From: Bradyrhizobium sp. 139
Lineage (GTDB): Bacteria > Pseudomonadota > Alphaproteobacteria > Rhizobiales > Xanthobacteraceae
Direction: 5' to 3'
Assembly: GCF_023074175.1 (NCBI RefSeq)
Contig: NZ_JADPKS010000158.1
Span: 34,902 to 98,901, forward strand
DNA: 64,000 nt
Part shown: in pieces, positions 52,356 through 63,836 of the stretch
Layout: the number at the start of each line of letters is the position of its first letter
How positions within the stretch are numbered: the first letter of the stretch is position 1
Made by a program: the position numbers and the translations under genes
Notes under the pieces: generated by a model
What the model was told of the DNA's origin: nothing
Database searches by the model: none
Seen by the model: only the letters and a program-made list of their open reading frames with translations

Positions 52356-53341
52356 TCTCGTTCGTGCTGAAGCGTTCTCTCGCCGCGATCGCGGCGCTGT
52401 CGCTCGCGAGCGTTTCGCTTACGGTTGGTGCCGCGTTCGCGCAGGACTTCCCCAAGCGCCCGATCACCATGATCGTGCCGTTCGCGGCCGGCGGCACCTC
52501 GGATGTGATCGCGCGCACGGTCGCCGAGCAGATGGGCATCGCGCTCGGCCAGACCATCGTGATCGAGAACGTCGCCGGCGCCGGCGGCTCGACCGCGCTG
52601 GCGCGGGCCTCCCGCGCCGAGCCGGACGGCTATACCATCGCGATCGGCAATGCCGGCACCAATGCCGCGACCTACACGATCTATCCAAAGCTGCCGTTCA
52701 CGCCGGACTCCTTCAAGCCGATCGCGATGGTGGCGAAGACGTTCGGCATCATCGCGCTCCGCAAGGATTTTCCCGCGAAAGACCTGAAAGAGTTCATCGC
52801 CTACGCCAAGGCCAATCCGGGCAAGATCAATCTCGGCCATGCCGGCGTCGGCTCGTCAAATTACCTCATTTGCAAAAGCTTTGTGACGGCCGCCGGCATC
52901 GATGCGACGCTGGTCGGCTATCGCGGCGCTGCGCCTGCGCTCACCGATGCGGTCGGCAGCCAGATCGACGGCGTCTGCGACGCCGCCGCCTCCGTCTCGC
53001 AATCGATCAACGAGAAGCTGGTGAGAGGGCTCGTCGTCGGCTCGACCGTGCGGCTGGCCACGCTGCCCGACCTGCCGACGTCTGCCGAGGCGGGCCTTGC
53101 GGAATTCGAGGCGCAGGGCTGGAACGGCCTGTTCGCGCCCAAGGGCACGCCGCAGGCCGTCATCGCCAGGCTGAACGCCGCCGCGCGCACCGCCGTGGAA
53201 ACCGACGCGGTGAAGAAGCGTTTTGCCGATCTGTCGACCGTTGCGCCCGATCCCGACGAGCACTCGCCTGAGGTGCTCCAGAAGCTGGTGACGCGCGACG
53301 TCGGAAAATACCGGAAGATGCTGGCGGACGACGCCAAGTAG
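52352..53341 (+). CDS. Bug/TctC-type periplasmic solute-binding protein
   Basis: 329 residues, GTG start overlapping the purQ stop by four bases. Signal peptide LKRSLAAIAALSLASVSLTVGAAFA, then QDFPKRPITMIVPFAAGGTSDVIARTVAEQMG, the Bug family hallmark, with NAGTNAATYTIYPKLPFTPDSF and GHAGVGSSNYLICKSF further on. It binds a small carboxylate or amide for tripartite tricarboxylate transport, but no TctA/TctB gene is adjacent, as is usual for these orphan receptors. The overlap makes its synthesis dependent on purQ translation. Confidence 0.9.
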   Translation: MISFVLKRSLAAIAALSLASVSLTVGAAFAQDFPKRPITMIVPFAAGGTSDVIARTVAEQMGIALGQTIVIENVAGAGGSTALARASRAEPDGYTIAIGNAGTNAATYTIYPKLPFTPDSFKPIAMVAKTFGIIALRKDFPAKDLKEFIAYAKANPGKINLGHAGVGSSNYLICKSFVTAAGIDATLVGYRGAAPALTDAVGSQIDGVCDAAASVSQSINEKLVRGLVVGSTVRLATLPDLPTSAEAGLAEFEAQGWNGLFAPKGTPQAVIARLNAAARTAVETDAVKKRFADLSTVAPDPDEHSPEVLQKLVTRDVGKYRKMLADDAK

Positions 53342-53450
53342 TTGCAGCCTTTGGCTGTGATCTCATGAACCTCGATCGCATTTGAAGCGACTGACTCCTC
53401 GCCGTCATCAAGGCGCGCGGGTCCGGGTTCGCTGATTTCTGCCGGTGTAG

Positions 53451-53465
53451 ACAACTAAAAGTTGT
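53451..53465. promoter_or_regulatory. Palindrome upstream of the TPR-protein gene
   Basis: ACAACT, AAA, AGTTGT: perfect six-base arms around three bases, 54 bases before the start codon at 53519. It may be an operator, for instance of a MarR-type regulator, but no regulator gene is adjacent. Confidence 0.35.
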
Positions 53466-53518
53466 TTCACCGCGTCAGTTGCGATATCAGGAAGCGTGCG
53501 TTGTCGTTGTGCTCCTGG

Positions 53519-54262
53519 ATGTCACATGCCGTCGCTTTGGTCGTTCTGCTGCTTGATATCACGCTGATCTATCACGCTTCGCGAACCGGGCGGTTACGGC
53601 CCTGGGCCTTCATCATCCTGCTGGTGCCGATGATGGGGGCGCCCGCCTATATCGCGGTCGAGCTCATCCCGGAATGGTTTTCCAGCCCCGGCGCACGGCA
53701 GGCGCGGCAGCGCGTTGCCAATCGCCTTGATCCCGAGAAGCGCTATCGCGAGCTTTCCGATCGGCTGGCGGCCACCGACACCATCGCCAACCGCGCCGCG
53801 CTGGCGGAAGAGTGCGCGAAGATCGGCAGATTCAGTGAAGCGGAAGCGCATTACGACCACGTCCTGAAGCTGCCGATGGGCCACGATCCCGCTTATGCGC
53901 TCGGCAAGGCGCAAGCCGAGTTTTCCGCGAAGCGTCCGGCCGACGCGCTCGCGACGCTGGACGATCTCCAGAAGCAGTGGCCGGACTTCGACTCCGCCGA
54001 CGCGCATCTGCTCTACGCCCGCGCGCTTGCCGAGGTCGGCCGGCTCGACGAGGCGCTGGAAGAATACCACGCCGTCTCCGGCTATTTCCCCGGCGCCGAA
54101 GCGCGGGTGCGCTACGGCATGCTGCTCCAGATGGTCGGCCGCAGCGCCGAGGCGCGAATGGTCTTCAACGAGCTCCTGATCCAGATGCGGCGCGCGCCAA
54201 AATATCTGCGCGAGGCGCAGGCCGAGTGGCTGTCGATCGCCGAGAAGCAGCTCTCGACCTGA
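53519..54262 (+). CDS. Membrane-anchored TPR-repeat protein
   Basis: 247 residues from the ATG at 53519; a TTG at 53462 is the alternative. Two N-terminal hydrophobic segments (VALVVLLLDITLIYHA, AFIILLVPMMGAPAYIAVELIP) are followed by TPR-like helices from residue 100 on (AECAKIGRFSEAEAHYDHVLKL; YALGKAQAEFSAKRPADALATLDDLQKQWP; ALAEVGRLDEALEEYHAVSGYFPGAEARVRYGMLLQMVGRSAEARMVFNELLIQM). The domain probably faces the cytosol or periplasm and binds partners. Not recognised further. It is convergent with the TRAP genes. Confidence 0.75.
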   Translation: MSHAVALVVLLLDITLIYHASRTGRLRPWAFIILLVPMMGAPAYIAVELIPEWFSSPGARQARQRVANRLDPEKRYRELSDRLAATDTIANRAALAEECAKIGRFSEAEAHYDHVLKLPMGHDPAYALGKAQAEFSAKRPADALATLDDLQKQWPDFDSADAHLLYARALAEVGRLDEALEEYHAVSGYFPGAEARVRYGMLLQMVGRSAEARMVFNELLIQMRRAPKYLREAQAEWLSIAEKQLST

Positions 54263-54300
54263 AGAGGTGGACCAGGCCGAATGGCTTCAGCCTGAGAATC

Positions 54301-56181
54301 TCACAGAAACACCAGCGATATCCAGGGCACGAAGGTGATCAGCAGCAGGCCGAGGAACAGCCAGGCGAGATAGATCCAGATTCGGCGCATGCCGGCGTCC
54401 GGCGACACGCCGCCGATACTGCAGGCGGCGTAATAGCAGAGGCCGAACGGCGGCGCGAACAGGCCGAGGCCCATGGCGAGGATCACCACCATCGCATAGT
54501 GCACCTCGTTGATCCCGAACGTTGCTGCCACCGGGAACAGCAGTGGACCGAACAGCACGATGGCCGGGATGCCCTCCAGCACGCTGCCGAGCACGATGAA
54601 GGCGACGACCGAGATCAACAGGAAGCCCCAGGCGCCGCCGGGCACGCCGGCCATACGCGCCGCCAGATCATGTGAGAAGCCGGATTGCGCCAGCGCCCAT
54701 GCCATCGCGCTCGCAGCCCCCACGATGAACAGGATCGAGCCGGACAGCGAGGCCGTCTGCACCAGCATCGGCAGCACATTCTTCCAGGTCAGGCTGCCAC
54801 GATAGATGACCAGGCCGAGCACGAGGCAATAGGCGATGCCGATCGTCGAGACTTCGGTCGCGGTCGCATAGCCCTCGACCACCGCGCTGCGGATCAGGAA
54901 CGGCAAGGCCAATGCCGGCAGCGCCGCCCAGAACGTCTTCGCCACGACAGACATCGGTGCCCGCGCGACCTTGAGCGCGGCGTTCTCCTCTGCGCCCGCC
55001 CGGTAGCGCGCGACGAAGGCGAGCACGATCGCCAGCACGATCCCCGGCAGGATGCCGGCGGTGAACAGTGCCGCGATCGACACGCCGGTGACGGAGGCGA
55101 TCGCGATCAGAACGATCGACGGCGGAATGGTCTCGCTCATCGCGCCTGATGCCGCGAGCAGCGAGACCAGCTCGCCATCCTTCATGCCGCGCTTGCGCAT
55201 TTCGGGAAACAGCACCGGCGCGATCGCCGCCATATCGGCGGTCTTCGAGCCGGAGATGCCCGAGACCAGCAGCATGGCGCCCAGCATCACATAGGAGAGC
55301 CCGCCCCGGACATGGCCGAGCACAGAGGCGAGGAACGCGACCATGACGCGCGCCATGCCGGTTTGCTCGACCAGTTGTCCCAGCAGCACGAACAGCGGCA
55401 CCGCCAGCAGGATCAGCGAGCTCATGCCCTCGTCGATCCGCCCGACCACGACCAGCAACGGCGTCCGTGTCGTGGTCAGCAGGAAAGCGACGGTCGCAAG
55501 ACAAAAGGAAAACGCGATCGGCACGCCCGCCATCACGGCGCAGCCAAGCAGACCGACGAAGAAGATCAGCAGGTTCCAGTTGCCAAGCGACTTCAGCGAG
55601 GGACCTACGAAATAGAGCAGGCCAGCAATCGCCGCAAACAGGATTGCGACGGCAAGCAGGTCCTTCGCGGATCGCTTGACGAGGGTGAGGCAGATGCTGG
55701 CGAGCGCGATGATGCACCCGACCGGGATGGCGGCAGCACGAACCATGCCGGACCAGCCCAGCGCCGGCGTCTCCACAAAGGCCTGATCCTCCACATAGTC
55801 CAGCGCCGGATGCAGGATGATCGCGAGGAACAGCGCAACCCCGCCGGCCGCGAGCGTCGAGGCGCAGGCCTCCGCACGCGGCGACAGGTACGACGTGAAG
55901 AAGGTCAGGCGCATATGCGCCGAGCGCTGCACGGCGATCGCGCTGCCGAGCATAGCCAGCCACAGGAACAGGATGGATGCGAGCTCGTCCGACCAGATGA
56001 TCGGCCGGTGGAAGATTCCGCGTGCGACGATGCCAGCGAACAGGATGACGACCTCGGCGACCACGGCGATCGCCGCCGGAACCTCCACCAGCCAGCGCAG
56101 CGACTGCTCCAGCCAGCGTCCGCGCAACGGCCGCGCCTCGCCGAGCGTCACCGTTTCCGGGATGCCGATCACCGCGCTCAT
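54301..56181 (-). CDS. TRAP transporter, fused small and large permease (DctQM-type)
   Basis: 626 residues. Residues 1-180 are the DctQ-like part (four helices: FAGIVARGIFHRPIIWSDELASILFLWLAMLGSAIAVQ and following). Residues 200-626 are the DctM-like large permease with about a dozen helices, with FSFCLATVAFLL, GLSYVMLGAMLLVSGISGSKTADMAAIAPVLFPEM and PPSIVLIAIASVTGVSIAALF. The ATG at 56181 overlaps the stop of the binding-protein gene by four bases (ATGA). It imports a carboxylate- or sulfonate-like solute using the Na+ or H+ gradient. Confidence 0.92.
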   Translation of the reverse strand: MSAVIGIPETVTLGEARPLRGRWLEQSLRWLVEVPAAIAVVAEVVILFAGIVARGIFHRPIIWSDELASILFLWLAMLGSAIAVQRSAHMRLTFFTSYLSPRAEACASTLAAGGVALFLAIILHPALDYVEDQAFVETPALGWSGMVRAAAIPVGCIIALASICLTLVKRSAKDLLAVAILFAAIAGLLYFVGPSLKSLGNWNLLIFFVGLLGCAVMAGVPIAFSFCLATVAFLLTTTRTPLLVVVGRIDEGMSSLILLAVPLFVLLGQLVEQTGMARVMVAFLASVLGHVRGGLSYVMLGAMLLVSGISGSKTADMAAIAPVLFPEMRKRGMKDGELVSLLAASGAMSETIPPSIVLIAIASVTGVSIAALFTAGILPGIVLAIVLAFVARYRAGAEENAALKVARAPMSVVAKTFWAALPALALPFLIRSAVVEGYATATEVSTIGIAYCLVLGLVIYRGSLTWKNVLPMLVQTASLSGSILFIVGAASAMAWALAQSGFSHDLAARMAGVPGGAWGFLLISVVAFIVLGSVLEGIPAIVLFGPLLFPVAATFGINEVHYAMVVILAMGLGLFAPPFGLCYYAACSIGGVSPDAGMRRIWIYLAWLFLGLLLITFVPWISLVFL

Positions 56182-57200
56182 GCCAGCGCTCCGGCCGCGG
56201 CCTCCAGAATCTTCCAATTGTCCTCGCCGAACTTGCCGCGCCATTCCTTGTAGAAGCCTGCGGCCGACAGCCCCTTGCGGAACGCCTCCTTGTCCGAGAC
56301 CTCGAAGGTGATGCCCTTGGCGGTCAGCTGATCCTTCAGTGTCAGATTGAGCTTTGCGGTATCCGCGCGCTGCTCCATCGCGGCCTGGTCGAATTCACGC
56401 CGCACGATCGCCTGCAACTCGTCGGGCAGCGCCTTGACCGAGCGGCGGTTGCCGAGAATGAAGAATGGATCCCAGATGTGGTTGGTCTCGGAGATGTATT
56501 TCTGCACCTCGTAGATCTTGCCGGCCTCGATGGTAACGAGACCGTTCTCCTGGCCGTCGACGAGATGGGTCTGGAGCGCCGTGTACAATTCGTTGAAGTT
56601 GATCGAGGTCGGGTTGGCGCCCAGCGACTTGAACAGCGAGGTGAAGATCGGCGACACCGGCACGCGGATGCGGTAACCGGCGAGATCGGCGGGCGTCTTG
56701 ATCGGCTTGGTGAACGACGAAACCTGCCGGAACGTGTTGTCGGCGGGCTTGGCCATCACCAGCGCGCCGGTCTTCTCGATCTGGCTTGCGATCAGCTTGC
56801 CGAGGTCTCCGTCCATCGCATTCCAGACCTGGCCGTAATCCGAGAACGCGAAGCCGACATTGGCGATGCCGGCGATCGGCGCCACCGTCGAGAGGACGGA
56901 GCCCGCGATGTTGAGGAAATCGACGCCGCCGCTGCGGATCTGGGTCAGGAGATCGGTGTCCGAGCCGAGCTGCGAGGCGGGAAAGAACTTGATCTCCAGC
57001 CGGCCGCCGCTCGCTTCCCTGATCCGCTTTACGGCCTCATCGAGGCGGGTGTTGATCGGCTGCGTCAGCGACTGGCCGGTGGCGAGCTTGTATTCGAACT
57101 CCGCGGCCTGCGCCGGCCGGGTGCGGATCGCGACCAGTGGAACGGCCGCAGCTGCGACCATGAAGTTGCGCCGTGAAATCCTGTGGCCCTTGCCCGACAT
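56178..57200 (-). CDS. TRAP transporter solute-binding protein (DctP family)
   Basis: 340 residues with a Tat-type signal (ISRRNFMVAAAAVPLVAIRTRPAQA), then FEYKLATGQSLTQPINTRLDEAVKRIREASGGRLEIKFFPASQLGSDTDLLTQIRSGGVDFLNIAG, the DctP pattern. The Arg and Asn of IRVPVSPIFTSLFKSLGANPTSINFNELYTALQ and VDGQENGLVTI are the usual ligand-binding region. GGAGG lies ten bases upstream of the ATG at 57200. It delivers the solute to the fused permease. The ligand is unknown. Confidence 0.92.
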   Translation of the reverse strand: MSGKGHRISRRNFMVAAAAVPLVAIRTRPAQAAEFEYKLATGQSLTQPINTRLDEAVKRIREASGGRLEIKFFPASQLGSDTDLLTQIRSGGVDFLNIAGSVLSTVAPIAGIANVGFAFSDYGQVWNAMDGDLGKLIASQIEKTGALVMAKPADNTFRQVSSFTKPIKTPADLAGYRIRVPVSPIFTSLFKSLGANPTSINFNELYTALQTHLVDGQENGLVTIEAGKIYEVQKYISETNHIWDPFFILGNRRSVKALPDELQAIVRREFDQAAMEQRADTAKLNLTLKDQLTAKGITFEVSDKEAFRKGLSAAGFYKEWRGKFGEDNWKILEAAAGALA

Positions 57201-57460
57201 CGTTGGTCCTCCCTGATGGTCTTTGGCGGCGCCTTTTTCGGCGCACGTGCTCGTTGCCGCGCGCAGGCTTTGCCGCGCCGGTGTCGTCAAAATCGCTGTA
57301 GCTGGTGAAAGGGCCTCGCCTTGCGTTCCTTCCCCCCGGGCGGACCGACGCTCTGCGCCCGTCTTGTTTCCTCTATCAGCACCCGTCTGTCGCGGGCTGC
57401 CTTGAACCTGAAGCCTAGATCGCTGGTCATGCACGACAATTGAATTATATTCGCCGTCAC

Positions 57461-57475
57461 TTTAGCTGGCCTAAA
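57461..57475. promoter_or_regulatory. Candidate LysR-type binding site (T-N11-A)
   Basis: TTTAG, CTGGC, CTAAA: a perfect inverted repeat containing the T-N11-A motif of LysR regulators (TTAG-N5-CTAA). It lies ten bases before the lysR start codon and about 260 bases from the TRAP start, a position suited to autoregulation. No second site was recognised nearer the TRAP genes. Confidence 0.5.
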
Positions 57476-57485
57476 AGGTTTCCTG

Positions 57486-58391
57486 ATGCAGATACCGTTC
57501 CGCGCCATCATTGTCTTCCACGCGGTGGCGCGCGCGGGCAGCATTTCCCGTGCGGCGGACGAATTGCGGGTGACGCCTTCGGCCGTCAGCCAGCAGATCC
57601 AGGCTCTCGAGCTGCACCTCGGCACGGCGCTGACCTCGCGGGTCGGGCGTAACATCACGCTGACCGAGGCCGGTGAGCGCTATTTCGAGATGATCAGCCG
57701 CGAGATCGAGCACGTCACCGACGTGACGCAGCATGTCCGCGGCATCCGCTCCGCCACCACATTGACGGTGCGCGCAGCCCCGAGCGTGTCGAGCAAATGG
57801 CTGCTACCGCGGCTTGCGAGCTTCGTTGATGCCAATCCGGACATCGAATTGCGGCTCGACGGCACCAATGAGCCGACCGATTTCCGCAAGGAAAATGTCG
57901 ACCTGGAGATCCGCCACGGCGAAGGCGGCTGGGCCGGTCTGTTCGTTGAAAGCCTGGGCAAGGAGCGATTCTTTCCGCTGTGTGCGCCTTCGTCCTTTGC
58001 GGCGGGCAGCCTCGTAGCCCAGGACCTGCTCGAGCACCGGCTGATCCATTCGGTGAAATCGCAGATGCAATGGCCGCGCTGGTTCATGGAGGCCGGCATC
58101 GAGCCTGCGGAGCGCTGGAAACGCGTGCTGTTCGACCGCAGCCACATGGCGATCGACGCTGCCGTCGACGGCCTTGGCATCGGGCTGGAAAGCGAGCTGC
58201 TGGCCTGGCGCGAATTACGCGACGGCCGCCTGGTTTGCCCCGTGAAGGACCCCCCGGAAGTCGCGCTGACCACGCAATGGATCGTCTGCCCGCACGGCCA
58301 TCTGCGCCACCGCAAGACCCGCATCTTCCTCGACTGGCTGCGCGCGGAGCGCGACGCCTGGAGCGCGGGGCAAAGCGCACGGATTGTTTAG
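57486..58391 (+). CDS. LysR-family transcriptional regulator
   Basis: 301 residues. N-terminal HTH: IIVFHAVARAGSISRAADELRVTPSAVSQQIQALELHLGTALTSRVGRNITLTEAGERYFEMI, GcvA-like. Periplasmic-binding-like effector domain: LTVRAAPSVSSKWLLPRLASFVDANPDIELRLDG and AIDAAVDGLGIGLESELLAWRELRDGRLVCPV. It is divergent from the TRAP operon and has a T-N11-A palindrome just before its start, so it most likely controls the transporter and itself. Confidence 0.93.
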   Translation: MQIPFRAIIVFHAVARAGSISRAADELRVTPSAVSQQIQALELHLGTALTSRVGRNITLTEAGERYFEMISREIEHVTDVTQHVRGIRSATTLTVRAAPSVSSKWLLPRLASFVDANPDIELRLDGTNEPTDFRKENVDLEIRHGEGGWAGLFVESLGKERFFPLCAPSSFAAGSLVAQDLLEHRLIHSVKSQMQWPRWFMEAGIEPAERWKRVLFDRSHMAIDAAVDGLGIGLESELLAWRELRDGRLVCPVKDPPEVALTTQWIVCPHGHLRHRKTRIFLDWLRAERDAWSAGQSARIV

Positions 58392-58529
58392 CGCGCCTAC
58401 ATCGTCGCGGCAGATAATCTGAATTGCCCTCGGAGTCGCCGCTGCCTAACGTTTCCGTGCAAGGCGGGCGCGGCCGGACGTCATGGCCGCAACAACGCTG
58501 TCACCCGAGGAACGCTTAAGGAAATCCAG

Positions 58530-59885
58530 ATGAATCTCCATCGCATGCTGCTGGAGCGCAAGGCAGCCGGCAAGCCTGTTACCATCGGCCTGATTGGGGC
58601 CGGAAAATTCGGCCTGATGTTCCTGTCGCAGGTGCGCCAGACCGACGGCATGCATCTCGTCGGCGTTGCCGACCTGAACACCGCCCGCGCCCGTGCGCAG
58701 CTCAAGCTCGGTTGCTGGCCGGAAGAGCAATACGCGGCTGCCACGATCGACGACGCGCTCAAGCATGGCCGCACCGTCGTCACCGACAACGCCGACGCGC
58801 TGATCACCCATCCGGCGATCGAGGTCATCATCGAGGCGACCGGCGATCCCGGCGCCGGCATCCGCTTTGCGATGAAGGCGATCGAGAACGGCAAGCACAT
58901 TGTGATGGTCAATGTCGAGGCGGACGCAGTCGCGGGTCCGATCCTGGCGCGCAAGGCGAAGCAGGCCGGCGTCGTCTATTCACTTGCCTGGGGTGACCAG
59001 CCGGCGCTGATCGCCGATCACGTCGACTGGGCGCGTGCCGCCGGCTTCAAGGTCGTCGCCGCCGGCAAGGGTACGCGCTATCACCCGACCTATCACCAGT
59101 CGACGCCGGATGCGGTCTGGGACATCCTCGACAAATACATGAAGATCAAGGATCGCAACTCGATCAACCCGAAGATGTTCAACTCCTTCGTCGACGGCAC
59201 CAAGTCGGGCATCGAAATGACGGCGGTGTGCAATGCGACCGGGCTGCATGCGCAGAGCGAGGGCCTGTCGTTTCCGCCGGCAACGCGGTTCGAGCACGCC
59301 GAAATCTGCAAGCCGAAATCCGACGGTGGCATGCTGGAGAAGTCGGGCGTCACCGAGGTCACTTCCTCGGTCTATCGTGACGGCACCGACGTCCCTCAGA
59401 GCCTCGTGATGGGCACCTATGTCGTGTTCGAGACCGACAGCGCCTATTCCGAGGAATGCTTCCGCGAATACAGCATGCTGCCGGACAAGACCGGCAAATA
59501 CGCCTCGTTGTACCGGCCGATCCATATGATCGGGCTCGAGCTCGGTATCTCCGTGGCTTCCGCTGCGCTGCGCAAGGAGCCGACCGGTGCGCCGATCGCG
59601 TTCAATTCGGACGTGGTGGCGACCGCCAAGCGCAAGCTAAAAGCCGGCGAGATGCTCGACGGTGAGGGCGGATTCTGCGTGTGGGGTAAGCAGACCCCGG
59701 CCGACGCCTCTCTGAAGCAGGGCTATCTGCCGCTCGGCCTCGCCCATCAGGTCAAGCTCAAGACCGACATTGCGGAAGGTCAGCGCCTGAGATGGGAGGA
59801 CGTGGAGTACGATCCCAACAGTCTCGCCGTGCGGGTGCGCCGCGAGATGGAAGCGGCTTTCCGGCAACCCAACATGGCTGCCTGA
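58530..59885 (+). CDS. NAD(P)-dependent oxidoreductase with C-terminal SAF domain
   Basis: 451 residues. A Rossmann domain (VTIGLIGAGKFGLMFLSQVRQTDGMHLVGVADLN; IEATGDPGAGIRFAMKAIENGKHIVMVNVEADAVAGP) like homoserine dehydrogenase or Gfo/Idh/MocA oxidoreductases. A long middle region (KYMKIKDRNSINPKMFNSFVDGTKSGIEMTAVCNATGL) follows. The end is an SAF domain (KRKLKAGEMLDGEGGFCVWGKQTPADASLKQGYLPLGLAHQVKLKTDIAEGQRLRWEDVEYD). It probably oxidises a sugar acid or polyol. It is 138 bases after lysR, so the TRAP transporter may import its substrate. The start at 58530 is the family start. Confidence 0.85.
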   Translation: MNLHRMLLERKAAGKPVTIGLIGAGKFGLMFLSQVRQTDGMHLVGVADLNTARARAQLKLGCWPEEQYAAATIDDALKHGRTVVTDNADALITHPAIEVIIEATGDPGAGIRFAMKAIENGKHIVMVNVEADAVAGPILARKAKQAGVVYSLAWGDQPALIADHVDWARAAGFKVVAAGKGTRYHPTYHQSTPDAVWDILDKYMKIKDRNSINPKMFNSFVDGTKSGIEMTAVCNATGLHAQSEGLSFPPATRFEHAEICKPKSDGGMLEKSGVTEVTSSVYRDGTDVPQSLVMGTYVVFETDSAYSEECFREYSMLPDKTGKYASLYRPIHMIGLELGISVASAALRKEPTGAPIAFNSDVVATAKRKLKAGEMLDGEGGFCVWGKQTPADASLKQGYLPLGLAHQVKLKTDIAEGQRLRWEDVEYDPNSLAVRVRREMEAAFRQPNMAA

Positions 59886-59895
59886 TCGGCGCTCG

Positions 59896-60798
59896 CTAGC
59901 GCAGCTTCAGTCGTTCGGCCGGCACCGTCATCGCGGCGACGCCGGCCATGACCAGCAATAGCCCCAGTGCCAGGTTTGACGGCACGCTCTCGCCGAGCAG
60001 CAGCACGGAGAGCCCCACGCCGATCGGGATGCGCAGGTACCCTTGCGCGTTCGTGGTCAGCGTGCCGAGCCGGCCGAGGCAGACGTAGAACAGCATCAGC
60101 CCCAGCGCGCTGGAGACGATGCCCATGACGATGGTGGCGACGATCGCCGTCGGGGTCGGGTGCAGGGTCCAGGGCTGGTCGATGATGAGCGAGGGCGGCA
60201 GCAGCACGAGGCCGCCGAACAGCAGCGAACCGGTGGCCACCACCATCGGATCGTATTCGGAGAGGCGGAGGCCGAAGATCGTCGCACAGGCAAAGGAGAT
60301 GGTGGCGAGCAGGATCGCGATCTCCGCCACGATCTCGCTGCCGAAGCCGCGCAGCGCGTCGAGGCCGACGATGACGATGGTACCGGCAAGGCCGAGGATC
60401 GCGCCCGCGAGCTTCAGCAACGTCGCGGGCTCGTGCCGCGTGATCAGCGAGGTGATCAGGAAGGCGAAGATCGGCGTCGTCGAGGCGAGCACCACCGTGT
60501 TCGATGCCGGCACATAGAGCTGCGACCACGTGATGATCAGGAACGGAAAGGTCGAGTTGATCAGCTGCTGGATCGCGAACAGCTTCCAGGCCTTCACATC
60601 CGTCGGCAGGCTGATTCCGCGCATCCACAGGATCGCGAACAGGAACGCGGCCGCGATCAGCGAGCGCACCGAGATGAAGGTAACAGGCGGGATCGTGTCG
60701 AGCGCGAGCTTGGCCAGCGGATAGGTCGAGCTCCAGCAGCAGGCGAGCGCCAACAGCAGGGCATAGTCGCGCCAGTTGCGTGCGCCGGTGGCGGCCAT
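59896..60798 (-). CDS. DMT-superfamily (EamA) transporter
   Basis: 300 residues from the ATG at 60798 with ten transmembrane helices in two EamA repeats: WRDYALLLALACCWSSTYPLAKLALDTIPPVTFISVRSLIAAAFLFAILWMRG and VATGSLLFGGLVLLPPSLIIDQPWTL, ending LLLGESVPSNLALGLLLVMAGVAAMTVPAERLKLR. Likely a metabolite or amino-acid exporter. An extension to 60900 exists but its residues look non-family. It is convergent with the SAF oxidoreductase gene, eleven bases apart. Confidence 0.85.
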   Translation of the reverse strand: MAATGARNWRDYALLLALACCWSSTYPLAKLALDTIPPVTFISVRSLIAAAFLFAILWMRGISLPTDVKAWKLFAIQQLINSTFPFLIITWSQLYVPASNTVVLASTTPIFAFLITSLITRHEPATLLKLAGAILGLAGTIVIVGLDALRGFGSEIVAEIAILLATISFACATIFGLRLSEYDPMVVATGSLLFGGLVLLPPSLIIDQPWTLHPTPTAIVATIVMGIVSSALGLMLFYVCLGRLGTLTTNAQGYLRIPIGVGLSVLLLGESVPSNLALGLLLVMAGVAAMTVPAERLKLR

Positions 60799-60937
60799 GG
60801 ACAGCAACGGCGATGCTGCGGAGGCCGCCGTGCGGCCCGCCCTTGATGTGCTCTGCGGCACCTTTGTTCCTGCTCCCCGGCGCGACGGCGCTTCTTGCAA
60901 TTCTGGGCGAGGGGCCGCGAAAAGGGAAGGCGTCGAG

Positions 60938-61417
60938 CTATGCGTTTGCCTGGAGTGCGGGCTTCCGCTTCACCCGCTTGATCGTGCCGGAGAAGGTGAA
61001 CAGTGGCCGTCCGCCTGACGTCAGCTTGCCGCGCAAAAAGATCAGCGAGCCGCCGGCGCGGGACACTTCGCCGACGCATTCGATCATTTCGCCCTCGCGT
61101 GCCGCATCGAGGAAATCGCAGGCGAAATTCGTCGTCACGGCCGGGCCATCCAACTCGTGGGTGGCGATCGCGAACAGGCAATAGTCGGCGAACGCCATGA
61201 AGCAGCCGCCATGGACGTTCCCGGAGCCGTTGAGGTGCTTTTTCTCGACCCGGAAGGCACTGCGGACGCTGCCATCGTCCTCGATCTTGTGCCAGAACGG
61301 GCCGATATGGCTCTCGAAACTGTCGCGAATCCAGGTTCGCCAGCCCTTGAACTCCCCCTCGGCGGCGATGTGGAGGTCGGGACGGCGGGGCGGGGGCGCT
61401 TTGGTCAATTCGTGCAA
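60938..61417 (-). CDS. PaaI-like thioesterase
   Basis: 159 residues, hotdog fold. FRVEKKHLNGSGNVHGGCFMAFADYCLFAIA (active-site loop with HGG), GPAVTTNFACDFLDAAREGEMIECVGEVSRAGGSLIFLRGKL and a basic tail. It hydrolyses acyl-CoA. It precedes the DMT transporter gene by 140 bases on the same strand; a fragment GGCGTCGAGCTATG in the gap resembles part of the repeat at 4833-4919. It is divergent from purL. Confidence 0.85.
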   Translation of the reverse strand: MHELTKAPPPRRPDLHIAAEGEFKGWRTWIRDSFESHIGPFWHKIEDDGSVRSAFRVEKKHLNGSGNVHGGCFMAFADYCLFAIATHELDGPAVTTNFACDFLDAAREGEMIECVGEVSRAGGSLIFLRGKLTSGGRPLFTFSGTIKRVKRKPALQANA

Positions 61418-61600
61418 GGAAATGGGCCTTCAATTACGGGTCTTTAGTCCTTAAATCCGATCCGTCTGCGCCTTGCAATTCCTGTTCCCGCACTCCCCGG
61501 CTGCAAAATGTGGGACAGCGGGAAAATGCGCCATAAAGGGCTTTTCGTGAGCCCCCGATGTTCCTAAGAACGGCCAAAGCCCGCCGAAAGCCCCGAATCC

Positions 61601-63811
<2,211 letters not shown>

Positions 63812-63836
63812 GGCGCTTCTGCAAGCTCAGACCCGT

